Assembly: GCA_002172675.1 (NCBI GenBank)
Contig: NETF01000043.1
Span: forward strand, 23,566 to 87,565
Origin: an unicellular cyanobacterium SU3
GTDB taxonomy: Bacteria; Cyanobacteriota; Cyanobacteriia; Cyanobacteriales; Microcystaceae
Length of the DNA: 64,000 bases
Reading direction: 5' to 3'
The translations under genes and the position numbers were made by a program. Position 1 is the stretch's first letter; every line of letters begins with the position of its first letter. Of the stretch, positions 36,889 through 44,622 are shown piece after piece. The notes beneath the pieces were generated by a model. It saw nothing but the letters and a program-made list of their open reading frames with translations, had not been told where the DNA came from and ran no database searches.

Positions 36889-37082
36889 GATTATATTCCC
36901 TGTGTTATTAATTGCGATTAACTATAAACCAAACACTTTTAATTGTAAAGGAATTGAAACAGATTGAAAACTACGGTTTACCGTATCGTTAGTAAGTTTA
37001 ACCCCAGACTCAGGGGAACCTTCACTGCTGAAAATCGTCTTTTGCATTAGACTGGTTTTGTTCATTCATCTGCTTAACCCCA

Positions 37083-37493
37083 ATGCAACAATTGGAAAAG
37101 CTACTGAGTCACCCGAAAAGTCGTAAAGTGGGTATTATCCTCGCTTTACTGTCTACTATTGTACCTTGGCCGATCGCTGGTGTGCATAAATTTTACTTAG
37201 GCCAACCTGTATGGGGTATAATGTATTTATTATTATGGAATACCCCAATACCGAGTATTGCTTGTGCCATCGATGCAGTCTGGTATTTTGTACAGGGAGA
37301 AGAGCAATTTAATGCTCAATTTAACAACGTAGAAAGTGATCCTCATACAGTCTATCGCAAACAAATAGAACCCCTACAAGTTAATGTGATTTCTGAGGGT
37401 TTGCGAGAATTAAATAAACTACGAGAAGAAGGGTTAGTCTCCGACTATGAATTTGAACAAAAACGTCGCAACCTTTTAGATAGAATAAATTGA
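37083..37493 (+). CDS. TM2 domain membrane protein with SHOCT-like tail
   Basis: 136 residues. Residues about 17-70 form a TM2 domain, a two-helix hairpin with GIILALLSTIVPWPIAGVHK, the family FYLGQ turn, and MYLLLWNTPIPSIACAIDAV. After a polar linker, the last 30 residues (LRELNKLREEGLVSDYEFEQ and KRRNLLDRI) match a SHOCT-type short C-terminal motif often attached to small membrane proteins. Function unknown. Confidence 0.85.
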   Translation: MQQLEKLLSHPKSRKVGIILALLSTIVPWPIAGVHKFYLGQPVWGIMYLLLWNTPIPSIACAIDAVWYFVQGEEQFNAQFNNVESDPHTVYRKQIEPLQVNVISEGLRELNKLREEGLVSDYEFEQKRRNLLDRIN

Positions 37494-37542
37494 ACAGTTA
37501 TCAGTTATCATTGAAAAAAATATAACCCCGAACTCTGAAAAA

Positions 37543-38082
37543 ATGGTTTTTTCCTTCTTTTCCACAGAATTTAATCCCCGAAAAAGAAAGCTTCGTCAAC
37601 AGATAGAAAACAATCCATATTATCGCTTTCAATCATTAGAAGAAATTGCGATCGCAGCAGAATTAGGAATAAAAATTGATGTTACTCAAGCCACCATTGA
37701 TGACTTATTAAGATTACCGGGGATCTCTATTCATCAAGCCAGAAATTTAGTAGAATTAATACAAACAGGTGTGGACATTTTATCTATAGAAGATATGTCA
37801 GCCGCCTTAAATATTCCCCTATCCCGTCTCAAACCTTTTAGCTCAATTTTAACTTTTTCTTATTACGATCCCGATAGTTTAGTTACCCCGAAAAAGATAA
37901 ATATAAATACAGTCACCTCAGAAGATTTACAACAAATTTCGACACTTTCTAAAGACATAAGCCAAGAAATAATAAGCGATCGCCAAGAAAAAGGGAATTA
38001 TAAAAACTTAGTTGATTTACAGAAAAGATTAAAATTAAATGCTACAATAATATCAGAATTAATGCACTATATTAGGTTTTAA
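37543..38082 (+). CDS. helix-hairpin-helix protein, ComEA-like
   Basis: 179 residues with two helix-hairpin-helix DNA-binding units: DVTQATIDDLLRLPGISIHQ with ARNLVELIQTG (about 47-77), and ININTVTSEDLQQISTLSKD with ISQEIISDRQEKG (about 119-150). The second resembles the ComEA repeat (NxNxAxxxxLxxLPGI), with the LPGI replaced. There is no signal peptide, unlike secreted ComEA. It follows the TM2 gene by 49 bases. Probably binds DNA; role unknown. Confidence 0.82.
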   Translation: MVFSFFSTEFNPRKRKLRQQIENNPYYRFQSLEEIAIAAELGIKIDVTQATIDDLLRLPGISIHQARNLVELIQTGVDILSIEDMSAALNIPLSRLKPFSSILTFSYYDPDSLVTPKKININTVTSEDLQQISTLSKDISQEIISDRQEKGNYKNLVDLQKRLKLNATIISELMHYIRF

Positions 38083-38158
38083 TTTTGGTTTAAACTAGCT
38101 TTTAAATCCTCTTAAAGCCTAACTTCTGACTCGGCGACTTCTGACTCGTAACTCAAAA

Positions 38159-38611
38159 ATGTTGACCTTTAAAAAAACAAGCCTAATTGATGCCCCCATA
38201 GAAAAAGTTTGGGAATTTCATGAACGTCCTGATATTTTAGATATATTAACTCCACCGTGGCAACCCGTAAAAGTGATAAAAAGAGAAGGAGGTTTATATA
38301 TTGGTGCAATCACAGAATTTCAACTGATGTTAGGGTTTATTCCGATTCGTTGGTTAGCTCGTCATACAGAATGTAATCAACCTTATTTATTCGTAGATGT
38401 GCAAGAAATTGGTCCCTTAAAATCCTGGGAACACCGTCATAAATTCACCCCAAAAAATGGAAAAACTGAGCTCACCGACGAAATCAAATACGAAATTCCT
38501 GGGGGTAGAATCGTCGAAATTTTAATCGGTTGGTGGGTTGATTTTCGCCTACAAGATATGTTTACCTATCGTCATGAAATCACTAAAAAAACAGTGAACA
38601 GTAATCGGTGA
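38159..38611 (+). CDS. SRPBCC family protein (START/Bet v 1-like)
   Basis: 150 residues with the SRPBCC ligand-pocket pattern: FKKTSLIDAPIEKVWEFHER at the start, PPWQPVKVI, a beta sheet through EFQLMLGFIPIRWLARHTEC and LFVDVQEIGPLKSWEHRHKF, and the long C-terminal helix VDFRLQDMFTYRHEIT. In cyanobacteria such proteins are often called cyclase/dehydrase. Its last codons (TVNSNR and stop) lie inside a GTGAACAGT-type repeat array, so the C-terminus may be repeat-derived. Ligand unknown. Confidence 0.85.
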   Translation: MLTFKKTSLIDAPIEKVWEFHERPDILDILTPPWQPVKVIKREGGLYIGAITEFQLMLGFIPIRWLARHTECNQPYLFVDVQEIGPLKSWEHRHKFTPKNGKTELTDEIKYEIPGGRIVEILIGWWVDFRLQDMFTYRHEITKKTVNSNR

Positions 38612-38621
38612 ACAATGAACC

Positions 38622-38662
38622 GTGAACAGTGACCCAATAATTAATAACTGGTCACTGTTCAC
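38622..38662. repeat. 13-bp inverted repeat of the GTGAACAGTGACC family
   Basis: GTGAACAGTGACC (38622-38634) and GGTCACTGTTCAC (38650-38662) are exact reverse complements around a 15-base AT loop. Degenerate direct copies (CAGTGAACAGT, GGTGAACAATGAACC) precede it from 38592. The same sequence recurs at 44053-44064. Confidence 0.8.
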
Positions 38663-38856
38663 TGAGAACTGGTAACAGGTTGTTAAAGAATTAGTTAATG
38701 AACGAAGCTAAAATCAATTATTATTATATTATTAGCAATGACCAATAAGGTGAATATACCTACAGGTTATTTAATTACTCAAAAGTTAACTACAAGGAAA
38801 CAACGAGGACAACATCCAAATAAACTCCTATCATTGACCATAGAGGAAAATAAATT

Positions 38857-39915
38857 ATGATCATTGTAATGAAAGTTGGCTCACCGGCTGATGAAATCGA
38901 ACGCATTAGCCAAGAATTTACAGACTGGGGCTTAAGTCCTGAGAAAATCGTCGGTAAACACAAAGTCGTTATCGGCCTGGTAGGGGAAACCGCGTCCCTA
39001 GACCCCCTACAAATACAAGAAATTAGCCCTTGGATAGAAAATGTGTTACGGGTAGAACAACCGTTTAAACGGGCAAGTTTAGAATACCGTCACGGAGAAT
39101 ACAGCGAAGTGATTATTGATACTCCAGACGGACCCGTCGCTGTGGGTAAAAATAATCCCGTTGCGGTAGTAGCTGGACCCTGTTCAGTGGAAAACGAAGC
39201 CATGATTGTTGAAACCGCCAAACGGGTTAAAGCAGCCGGAGCAAAATTTTTGCGCGGTGGGGCCTACAAACCCCGAACCTCTCCCTACGCTTTCCAAGGC
39301 CACGGAGAAAGTGCCTTAGAATTACTGGCTGCTGCTAGAGAAGCCAGTGGTTTAGGTATTATTACGGAAGTCATGGATGCTGCTGACTTAGACAAAATCG
39401 GTGAAGTGGCCGATGTCATCCAAGTTGGGGCCCGAAATATGCAAAACTTCTCTCTCCTCAAAAAAGTCGGAGCCCAAGATAAACCCGTGTTACTAAAACG
39501 AGGAATGTCAGCCACCATTGATGAATGGTTAATGGCTGCTGAATACGTTTTAGCGGCAGGAAACCCCCGCGTTATTCTTTGTGAAAGAGGTATCCGTACC
39601 TTTGATGGTAAATATACTCGTAATACTTTAGATTTATCTGTGTTACCGGTATTACGGTCTTTGACTCACTTACCGATCATGATCGATCCCAGTCACGGAA
39701 CTGGAAAATCTGATTATGTTCCCGCCATGGCTGCTGCTGCGATCGCTGCTGGAACGGATTCATTAATGATCGAAGTGCATCCCAACCCGGCCAAAGCCTT
39801 ATCTGATGGTCCTCAGTCTTTGACTCCTGATAAATTTGATCGTGTGATGCAAGATTTATCAATTATTGGTAAAACCGTTAATCGTTGGCCGCAAGCAGAA
39901 GTCGCTTTAGCTTAG
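38857..39915 (+). CDS. aroF: 3-deoxy-7-phosphoheptulonate synthase (AroF type)
   Basis: 352 residues. The N-terminal ferredoxin/ACT-like domain (1-90, MIIVMKVGSPADEIERISQE) is followed by the DAHP synthase barrel: AVVAGPCSVENEAMIVETAK, RGGAYKPRTSPYAFQG (PEP site), QVGARNMQNFSLLKKVG, LLKRGMSATIDEWLMAAEYV, and HLPIMIDPSHGTGKSDYVPA with the metal-binding His. It catalyses the first step of the shikimate pathway (PEP + erythrose-4-phosphate). AGAGGA lies nine bases before ATG. A 40-codon frame (38738-38860) ends in an ATGA overlap with the start. Chorismate mutase aroH is 2 kb downstream. Confidence 0.96.
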   Translation: MIIVMKVGSPADEIERISQEFTDWGLSPEKIVGKHKVVIGLVGETASLDPLQIQEISPWIENVLRVEQPFKRASLEYRHGEYSEVIIDTPDGPVAVGKNNPVAVVAGPCSVENEAMIVETAKRVKAAGAKFLRGGAYKPRTSPYAFQGHGESALELLAAAREASGLGIITEVMDAADLDKIGEVADVIQVGARNMQNFSLLKKVGAQDKPVLLKRGMSATIDEWLMAAEYVLAAGNPRVILCERGIRTFDGKYTRNTLDLSVLPVLRSLTHLPIMIDPSHGTGKSDYVPAMAAAAIAAGTDSLMIEVHPNPAKALSDGPQSLTPDKFDRVMQDLSIIGKTVNRWPQAEVALA

Positions 39916-39964
39916 AAAGATGGGGGTTTAAGTGTTATGAACCCTCACTTTATTACAGGAAGTT

Positions 39965-40007
39965 TAGTCGTTACTTTTATGGGGTTTCCCTGTGGGAGTA
40001 ACGACTA
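39965..40007. terminator. 11-bp inverted repeat between convergent aroF and PIN genes
   Basis: TAGTCGTTACT (39965-39975) and AGTAACGACTA (39997-40007) pair perfectly, with an inner GGGG/CCC hairpin. Its position between converging genes suggests a terminator, but the T run is missing on both strands. Confidence 0.5.
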
Positions 40008-40025
40008 CTTCGTTAAAAAATCTTT

Positions 40026-40472
40026 CTAAGGGTTTAAATCTCTAAATGGATTGATAATCTGTAGGGTATTATTAATAATTAACTCATCCTGCATATCTTC
40101 TGAATAGAGAATCTTGGCATCCTCTAAAATAGCACTAGCAACAATCAAACTATCCCAAAATGAAATTAAGTATTGATCCCGTAACTTGACAGCAGATTGA
40201 ATGGTTTCAAGGGAGATTGGTACAATTTCACAGCCTTGGGAGAATTCTTCGATTAATATCTGAATTTGATGGTTATCAAACCCTGCTTTACGGATTAAAT
40301 TAGCACAAATTTCATTGACAACTTGTGTACTAATTATAATATTAGGATAATTGGTGAGAGTTGTAGCGATTTGTTGTTTAGAGATAGCATTAGCATCACG
40401 GGGATTGATAATGAAGCGATACAGCCAAATATTAGAGTCAATAAAACAGGGTTGAGATTCACCAGCGTTCAT
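40026..40472 (-). CDS. PIN domain toxin (VapC-like)
   Basis: 148 residues. The first acidic residue of the PIN site is in CFIDSNIWLYRF (Asp11); the later ones are in VNEICANLI and LRDQYLISFWDSLIVASAIL, then ILYSEDMQDELII. These form the Mg-dependent RNase centre, so it should be active. It overlaps the upstream antitoxin gene by 14 bases. PIN toxins cleave tRNA or rRNA in characterised systems; the target here is unknown. Confidence 0.9.
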   Translation of the reverse strand: MNAGESQPCFIDSNIWLYRFIINPRDANAISKQQIATTLTNYPNIIISTQVVNEICANLIRKAGFDNHQIQILIEEFSQGCEIVPISLETIQSAVKLRDQYLISFWDSLIVASAILEDAKILYSEDMQDELIINNTLQIINPFRDLNP

Positions 40473-40686
40473 TAGTTTCTTCTCTGGTTAATGGCTGGAA
40501 ATCATCAATTTTAATAGGATTGGAAGTTAATTGAGCGATTAATCCTTTTTTTGGGAAACTTTTTGTTTTAGAACTTGAAGCAGACTCTATAATAATTTGA
40601 ACAGATTCACCTTCAGTGAGTTGAAGGTTAGTTAAAGGACGTAAAACGCCATTTTCAAAGATTGCTTGACAGTTTTGTTGGCTCAT
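40459..40686 (-). CDS. DUF104/AF2212-like antitoxin
   Basis: 75 residues. CQAIFENGVLRPLTNLQLTE GESVQIII is the DUF104 beta-barrel signature; the polar C-terminal half (PLTREETNERW) would be the toxin-binding arm. It is first in a two-gene toxin-antitoxin operon with the PIN gene and overlaps it by 14 bases. Confidence 0.87.
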   Translation of the reverse strand: MSQQNCQAIFENGVLRPLTNLQLTEGESVQIIIESASSSKTKSFPKKGLIAQLTSNPIKIDDFQPLTREETNERW

Positions 40687-40770
40687 ATTCAGTTCTGACC
40701 CATATTAGTCTTATTTTAACCGATTAATGAACAACGCGCCCAAGTTTATCTAAACCGCATTAATCAATTA

Positions 40771-40987
40771 TTAATCTGCACTGGTGAAAGATGATAATTC
40801 AAAGGTGAGTTTCTCCGGTGTTTTATTTAATACGTGACAATCTGCTAAATATTCATCAATAACTTTATTAAATAATTGTTCTAACTCGTCAAGGGATAAG
40901 CCATCGAAAACAATAACATCTTTTATATTAATAACACAACCAAAAAAAATTGATCTTCATCTATAAAAGATAGGTTATATTAACCAT
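40771..40987 (-). pseudogene. frameshifted hicB-like antitoxin remnant
   Basis: On the minus strand, one frame reads INIKDVIVFDGLSLDELEQL, then FNKVIDEYLADCHVLNKTPE and a short tail to TAA at 40771. This matches the HicB pattern (IKDVIxFxGxxxEEL...F...DDYLxxC...GkxPEK). The N-terminal strand is split over two other frames (MVNITY at 40987, then SFIDEDQFF), with a break at an 8-T run at about 40942-40949. At least two frameshifts are needed for a whole protein, so it is broken unless the T run is misread. No hicA lies beside it. Confidence 0.6.
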
Positions 40988-41122
40988 AAATTCATCATCA
41001 AATCTATAGTTAAAAATAATCCCAAACCTCGAACTCCGAACTCCGAACTCCGAATCCCGAACCCCAACCCCCTCAAGAATTGTTACAATATCCCTCATCT
41101 CTACTATGTTTGACGTTAATCT
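40988..41122. repeat. GAACTCC heptamer array before sppA
   Basis: At about 41028-41063 the heptamer GAACTCC is repeated three times in tandem, then decays to GAATCCC and GAACCCC. This is a short tandem repeat of the kind scattered in cyanobacterial intergenic DNA; its reverse complement GGAGTTC occurs at 55615-55626. The rest of the stretch leads to the sppA start. Confidence 0.65.
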
Positions 41123-41941
41123 ATGATTTGGCCATTTAAACCTAGACCCAGTAAACAAATAGCCCGTATTGAAATCACAGGGGCGATCGCTTCAGAAACC
41201 CGTAAATATGTTCTAGAAGCCCTCAACACGGTAAAAGAAAAGAAATTCCCGGCCTTACTCTTACGCATAGATTCCCCAGGAGGAACGGTTGGGGACTCTC
41301 AAGAAATTTATGAAGCCCTTAAACGATTACAAGATAAAGTGAAAATTGTCGCAAGTTTTGGCAATATTTCCGCTTCCGGTGGGGTTTATATTGGTATGGG
41401 CGCACACCACATTATGGCCAACCCCGGAACCATTACCGGCAGTATTGGGGTAATTTTACGAGGTAATAATTTAGAGCGATTATTAGATAAAGTGGGGGTC
41501 TCTTTTAAAGTGATTAAATCAGGCCCTTACAAAGATATTTTGGCTTTTGATCGCGAATTAACGGACGAAGAACAAAACATCTTACAAGAGATGATCGATA
41601 CCAGTTATCAACAATTTGTGACAACCGTTGCCCAAGGAAGAAACTTAGACGTTGATAATGTTAAAACCTTCGCCGATGGTCGCATTTTTACTGGACAACA
41701 GGCATTAGAATTAGGGGTAGTAGACCGTTTAGGGACAGAAGAAGATGCCCGTCGTTGGGCGGCCGAATTAGCCGGATTAAACCCCGATAAAGCTAAATGT
41801 TATGATATCGAAGAACCGAAATCCCTCTTAAATCGGATTTTATCTCGTAATCAAAGTAAGTCAAAACTGAGAACCTCAATAGATTGGCTAGAGTTTGAAT
41901 TGAAAACCAACGGCCAACCCTTATGGTTATATCGTCCTTAA
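41123..41941 (+). CDS. sppA: signal peptide peptidase SppA (S49 family)
   Basis: 272 residues, the short SppA form. RIDSPGGTVGDSQEIYEAL is the oxyanion-hole region, FGNISASGGVYIGMG holds the nucleophile Ser85, and IKSGPYKDILAFDRELTDEE the general base Lys137. It has no clear N-terminal membrane helix, so it is either peripheral or the short hydrophobic start (MIWPFK) is all there is. SppA degrades cleaved signal peptides; Synechocystis members act on phycobilisome or membrane proteins. aroH follows 90 bases downstream. Confidence 0.94.
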   Translation: MIWPFKPRPSKQIARIEITGAIASETRKYVLEALNTVKEKKFPALLLRIDSPGGTVGDSQEIYEALKRLQDKVKIVASFGNISASGGVYIGMGAHHIMANPGTITGSIGVILRGNNLERLLDKVGVSFKVIKSGPYKDILAFDRELTDEEQNILQEMIDTSYQQFVTTVAQGRNLDVDNVKTFADGRIFTGQQALELGVVDRLGTEEDARRWAAELAGLNPDKAKCYDIEEPKSLLNRILSRNQSKSKLRTSIDWLEFELKTNGQPLWLYRP

Positions 41942-42031
41942 AATACGTTAAACCAAACAGAAAAATGACTCTAGGGGTGCGACAATGGGAGTGCAACTAA
42001 AAACACCGAACATTGTTGGAGGGAAGCGATC

Positions 42032-42424
42032 GTGGAGTGGAAAGTCAGGGGAATTCGAGGGGCAACCACAGTGACAGAAAATAGCCAAGAGGCTATAGGA
42101 GAAGCGGTTAAGGAGTTATTGGATGTCATCGAAAACCAAAATCAACTCAATCCTGAAGATATTGTTAGCGTCACCTTCACTGCAACTGAGGATCTCGATG
42201 CTATCTTTCCGGCCGCGATCGCCCGTAAACGCCCTCACTGGCAAGATGTTCCCCTCTTAGATGTCCAGCAAATGTCCGTCGAAGGTAGCCTCAAACGTTG
42301 TATAAGGGTTCTGATTCACGTTAATACCTCAAAACCTCAAAAAGAAATTTCTCACGCTTATTTGCGCGGTGCTTCTAATCTTCGCCCTGATTGGCGTTTA
42401 ACCTATACTAGCCATTCTCTCTAA
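42032..42424 (+). CDS. aroH: chorismate mutase, AroH type
   Basis: 130 residues with a GTG start at 42032, chosen because GGAGGG lies nine bases upstream and the family begins near WKVRGIRGATTVTENSQEAI. Further conserved parts are VSVTFTATEDLDAIFPAAIA, PLLDVQQMSVEGSLKRCIRV and the late HAYLRGA with the catalytic Arg. It makes prephenate from chorismate in the trimeric AroH fold. Together with aroF it supplies the Phe/Tyr branch. Confidence 0.95.
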   Translation: MEWKVRGIRGATTVTENSQEAIGEAVKELLDVIENQNQLNPEDIVSVTFTATEDLDAIFPAAIARKRPHWQDVPLLDVQQMSVEGSLKRCIRVLIHVNTSKPQKEISHAYLRGASNLRPDWRLTYTSHSL

Positions 42425-42500
42425 AAAGGCAACACCGTATCTAGCAAGGGTAAAATATCTTATTATCGAGCGATATCAACCGAGATTAAGGATTAAATCA

Positions 42501-43394
42501 ATGGCATTAGTAATTAGTACCGTCAATATGAAAGGGGGTGTGGGTAAGACGACATTAACTGTCAATTTAGCCACTTGTTTAGCAAAAAATCATGGAAAGC
42601 GAGTGTTAGTTCTTGATTTAGATGCCCAAATTAGTGCAACCCTGAGTTTAATGTCTCCCCATGAATTCGCCCAAACTAGAAAAAAACGTCGTACCCTAAG
42701 TTATTTATTAGATAATATTATTCAACCTAATCCTTATAGTAAACTCGATATTCATGATATTATTCAACCCTATATTTGTGGCATAGAAGGACTGGATTTA
42801 TTACCCGGAGATTTAGAATTATATGATGAATATATCGTTTCAGAAATGCTCCATAAACAAGCCGCAATGGTTGAAAATCCTGACTTTGAAACGGTTTGGA
42901 ATCACTTTGAAAGGGTTTTAATTCAGAAAATTTTAGAGCCTGTTCTAGAACATTATCACTTTGTAATTATGGACTGCGCCCCAGGTTATAATCTTTTAAC
43001 CAGAAGTGGTCTATCGGCTAGTCATTATTATTTATTACCGGCTCGTCCTGAACCTTTATCAGTGGTAGGAATGCAATTGTTAGAACGGCGAATTGCTAAA
43101 TTGAAAGAAAGTCATCAAAATAATCAACCCTTAAATTTAGATTTATTAGGAGTTATTTTTATCTCATCAGGAGGGGGTTTATTAAGTCGTTATTACAACC
43201 GAGTAATGCGACGAGTACAAGCAGATTTCTCTGCCGAAAAACTATTCAAGACTTCAGTGCCTATGGATGTTAATGTCGCTAAAGCTGTGGACAATTTTAT
43301 GCCCGTTGTTACTTCTATGCCTAATTCTAGCGGTTCTAAAGCATTTATTAAACTAGCGGAAGAATTTTTAAGTAAATTACCAAGTAATGATTAA
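42501..43394 (+). CDS. ParA family ATPase
   Basis: 297 residues. MALVISTVNMKGGVGKTTLT is the deviant Walker A (KGGVGKTT), VLDLDAQISATLSLM the A' motif, and HFVIMDCAPGYNLLTRSGLS the Walker B region. A long insert (AQTRKKRRTLSYLLDN to MVENPDFETVWNHFERVL) separates A' from B. There is no parB beside it, so this is an orphan ParA-like protein. Such ATPases place cargo (carboxysomes, chemoreceptors, DNA) in the cell; the cargo here is not evident. Its stop overlaps the convergent tetR stop by four bases. Confidence 0.9.
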   Translation: MALVISTVNMKGGVGKTTLTVNLATCLAKNHGKRVLVLDLDAQISATLSLMSPHEFAQTRKKRRTLSYLLDNIIQPNPYSKLDIHDIIQPYICGIEGLDLLPGDLELYDEYIVSEMLHKQAAMVENPDFETVWNHFERVLIQKILEPVLEHYHFVIMDCAPGYNLLTRSGLSASHYYLLPARPEPLSVVGMQLLERRIAKLKESHQNNQPLNLDLLGVIFISSGGGLLSRYYNRVMRRVQADFSAEKLFKTSVPMDVNVAKAVDNFMPVVTSMPNSSGSKAFIKLAEEFLSKLPSND

Positions 43395-43984
43395 TTAATA
43401 ATCAACTCTACTAAATTAGGAATTAATCTTTCTGGTTCCATAGGAATAATTGTGTTACCTGATAACATATTTTGAGTCAAAATATTATGGATTAAAGTAC
43501 CAACAAAAATATGGGCAAGCACTTCGGGATCTTGAATCTTAAGTTCTGGATGTTCTTTGAGATAGCCTTTAAAAATGCTAATAGCGGGTTGAGCAACATT
43601 TTGCAAAAAAAGTTGAGATAATTCAGGATGTTTACCCGACTCAGCAATAATTAAACGAACAAAACAAAGATAATCAGCATCATTAATTTGTGTTATGATT
43701 CGTTGAGCTAATTGAGTTAAAACTTGGCGGGGTTCTCCGGTTAAAGGTTTTGACCAAACTAACCGAAATTTTTGACAAGCAACATATTGAATTAATGCTG
43801 TAAATAATCCTTCTTTATCATCAAAATAACTGTACAACGTTTGTTTTGAAACCCCGGCAGTTTTGGCGACTTGATCCATACGAGTCGCAGCATAACCATG
43901 TTCTAAAAATTCTGGTAAGGCCCCTTGTAAAATTTGTTCTGCTTTTTTGTTTAATTGAGTTGAAGAAGAATCTAATATCATCAT
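43391..43984 (-). CDS. TetR family transcriptional regulator
   Basis: 197 residues. The N-terminal HTH is complete: ILQGALPEFLEHGYAATRMD, QVAKTAGVSKQTLYSYFDDK, EGLFTALIQYV. The C-terminal helical domain (CFVRLIIAESGKHPELSQLF, LKEHPELKIQDPEVLAHIFV) is like AcrR-type regulators with a TetR_C_33-like domain. It likely controls itself or an efflux gene; no efflux gene is adjacent, though an RND adaptor lies at 50381-51634. Confidence 0.92.
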   Translation of the reverse strand: MMILDSSSTQLNKKAEQILQGALPEFLEHGYAATRMDQVAKTAGVSKQTLYSYFDDKEGLFTALIQYVACQKFRLVWSKPLTGEPRQVLTQLAQRIITQINDADYLCFVRLIIAESGKHPELSQLFLQNVAQPAISIFKGYLKEHPELKIQDPEVLAHIFVGTLIHNILTQNMLSGNTIIPMEPERLIPNLVELIIN

Positions 43985-44054
43985 AATTTTAGGTTATTTT
44001 CGATCACACTTAGAAAAGGAATGATTTCGCTTAGTAGAAACAACAGTTCACTGG

Positions 44055-44609
44055 TCACTGTTCAAGTATAGAGAATTGCCAATGATGATGAGCTAAACGA
44101 TCCTTAATTTGTTGTTCCCAAGTAGACAATTGTTGCTGAAACTGAGGATAGTGTAAACCACTCAGCCAAAGCACCAGAGCATCCTCTCCCGTTTGTTTAT
44201 AATAACCTGTTCGTCGTCCTGCCACTTGAAAGCCAAACTTTCCATATAGGGAAAGGGCAGGTTGATTAGAAACCCTCACTTCTAGGGTAGCACGTTCTAA
44301 TTTTCGCCTCACCGCATCTTTGAGTAAACCATAGAGTAATAATTGACCCAACCCTTTACCTTGATACTGAGGGGCAATCATTAATAATGTAATATGAGCT
44401 TCTTCTAAAATTTCCCAAAAACATCCACAACCAATAATGGTTTGACTTGAATGTGAAGATAAAACCCAAAAATGACTATTAGAACTCTTTAACTCCCGTT
44501 GATAGCCATCTTTTGTCCACAAACCTCCAAGACAATTTTTATCTAAGGTGACAAGTTCATCGAGATCACTTAACTGAGGTGTACGAAGTTGAATAACAGA
44601 AGATGACAT
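44055..44609 (-). CDS. rimI: ribosomal protein S18 alanine N-acetyltransferase
   Basis: A 184-residue GNAT acetyltransferase when started at ATG 44609 (MSSSVIQLRTPQLSDLDELV). The frame runs 15 codons further up, but that would overlap the upstream gene by 32 bases and adds residues unlike the family. The acetyl-CoA site is IAPQYQGKGLGQLLLYGLLK (R/Q-x-x-G-x-G/A), followed by ATLEVRVSNQPALSLYGKFG, the RimI hallmark, and AGRRTGYYKQTGEDALVLWL. The stop codon lies within a GTTCACTGGTCACTG-type repeat. Confidence 0.9.
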   Translation of the reverse strand: MSSSVIQLRTPQLSDLDELVTLDKNCLGGLWTKDGYQRELKSSNSHFWVLSSHSSQTIIGCGCFWEILEEAHITLLMIAPQYQGKGLGQLLLYGLLKDAVRRKLERATLEVRVSNQPALSLYGKFGFQVAGRRTGYYKQTGEDALVLWLSGLHYPQFQQQLSTWEQQIKDRLAHHHWQFSILEQ

Positions 44610-44622
44610 GGAAAAACTAAAT

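Noticed and set aside
40961..41158. 65-codon minus-strand frame overlapping the sppA start
   Set aside because: Runs through the GAACTCC repeat array and ends in the broken hicB; not an independent gene.
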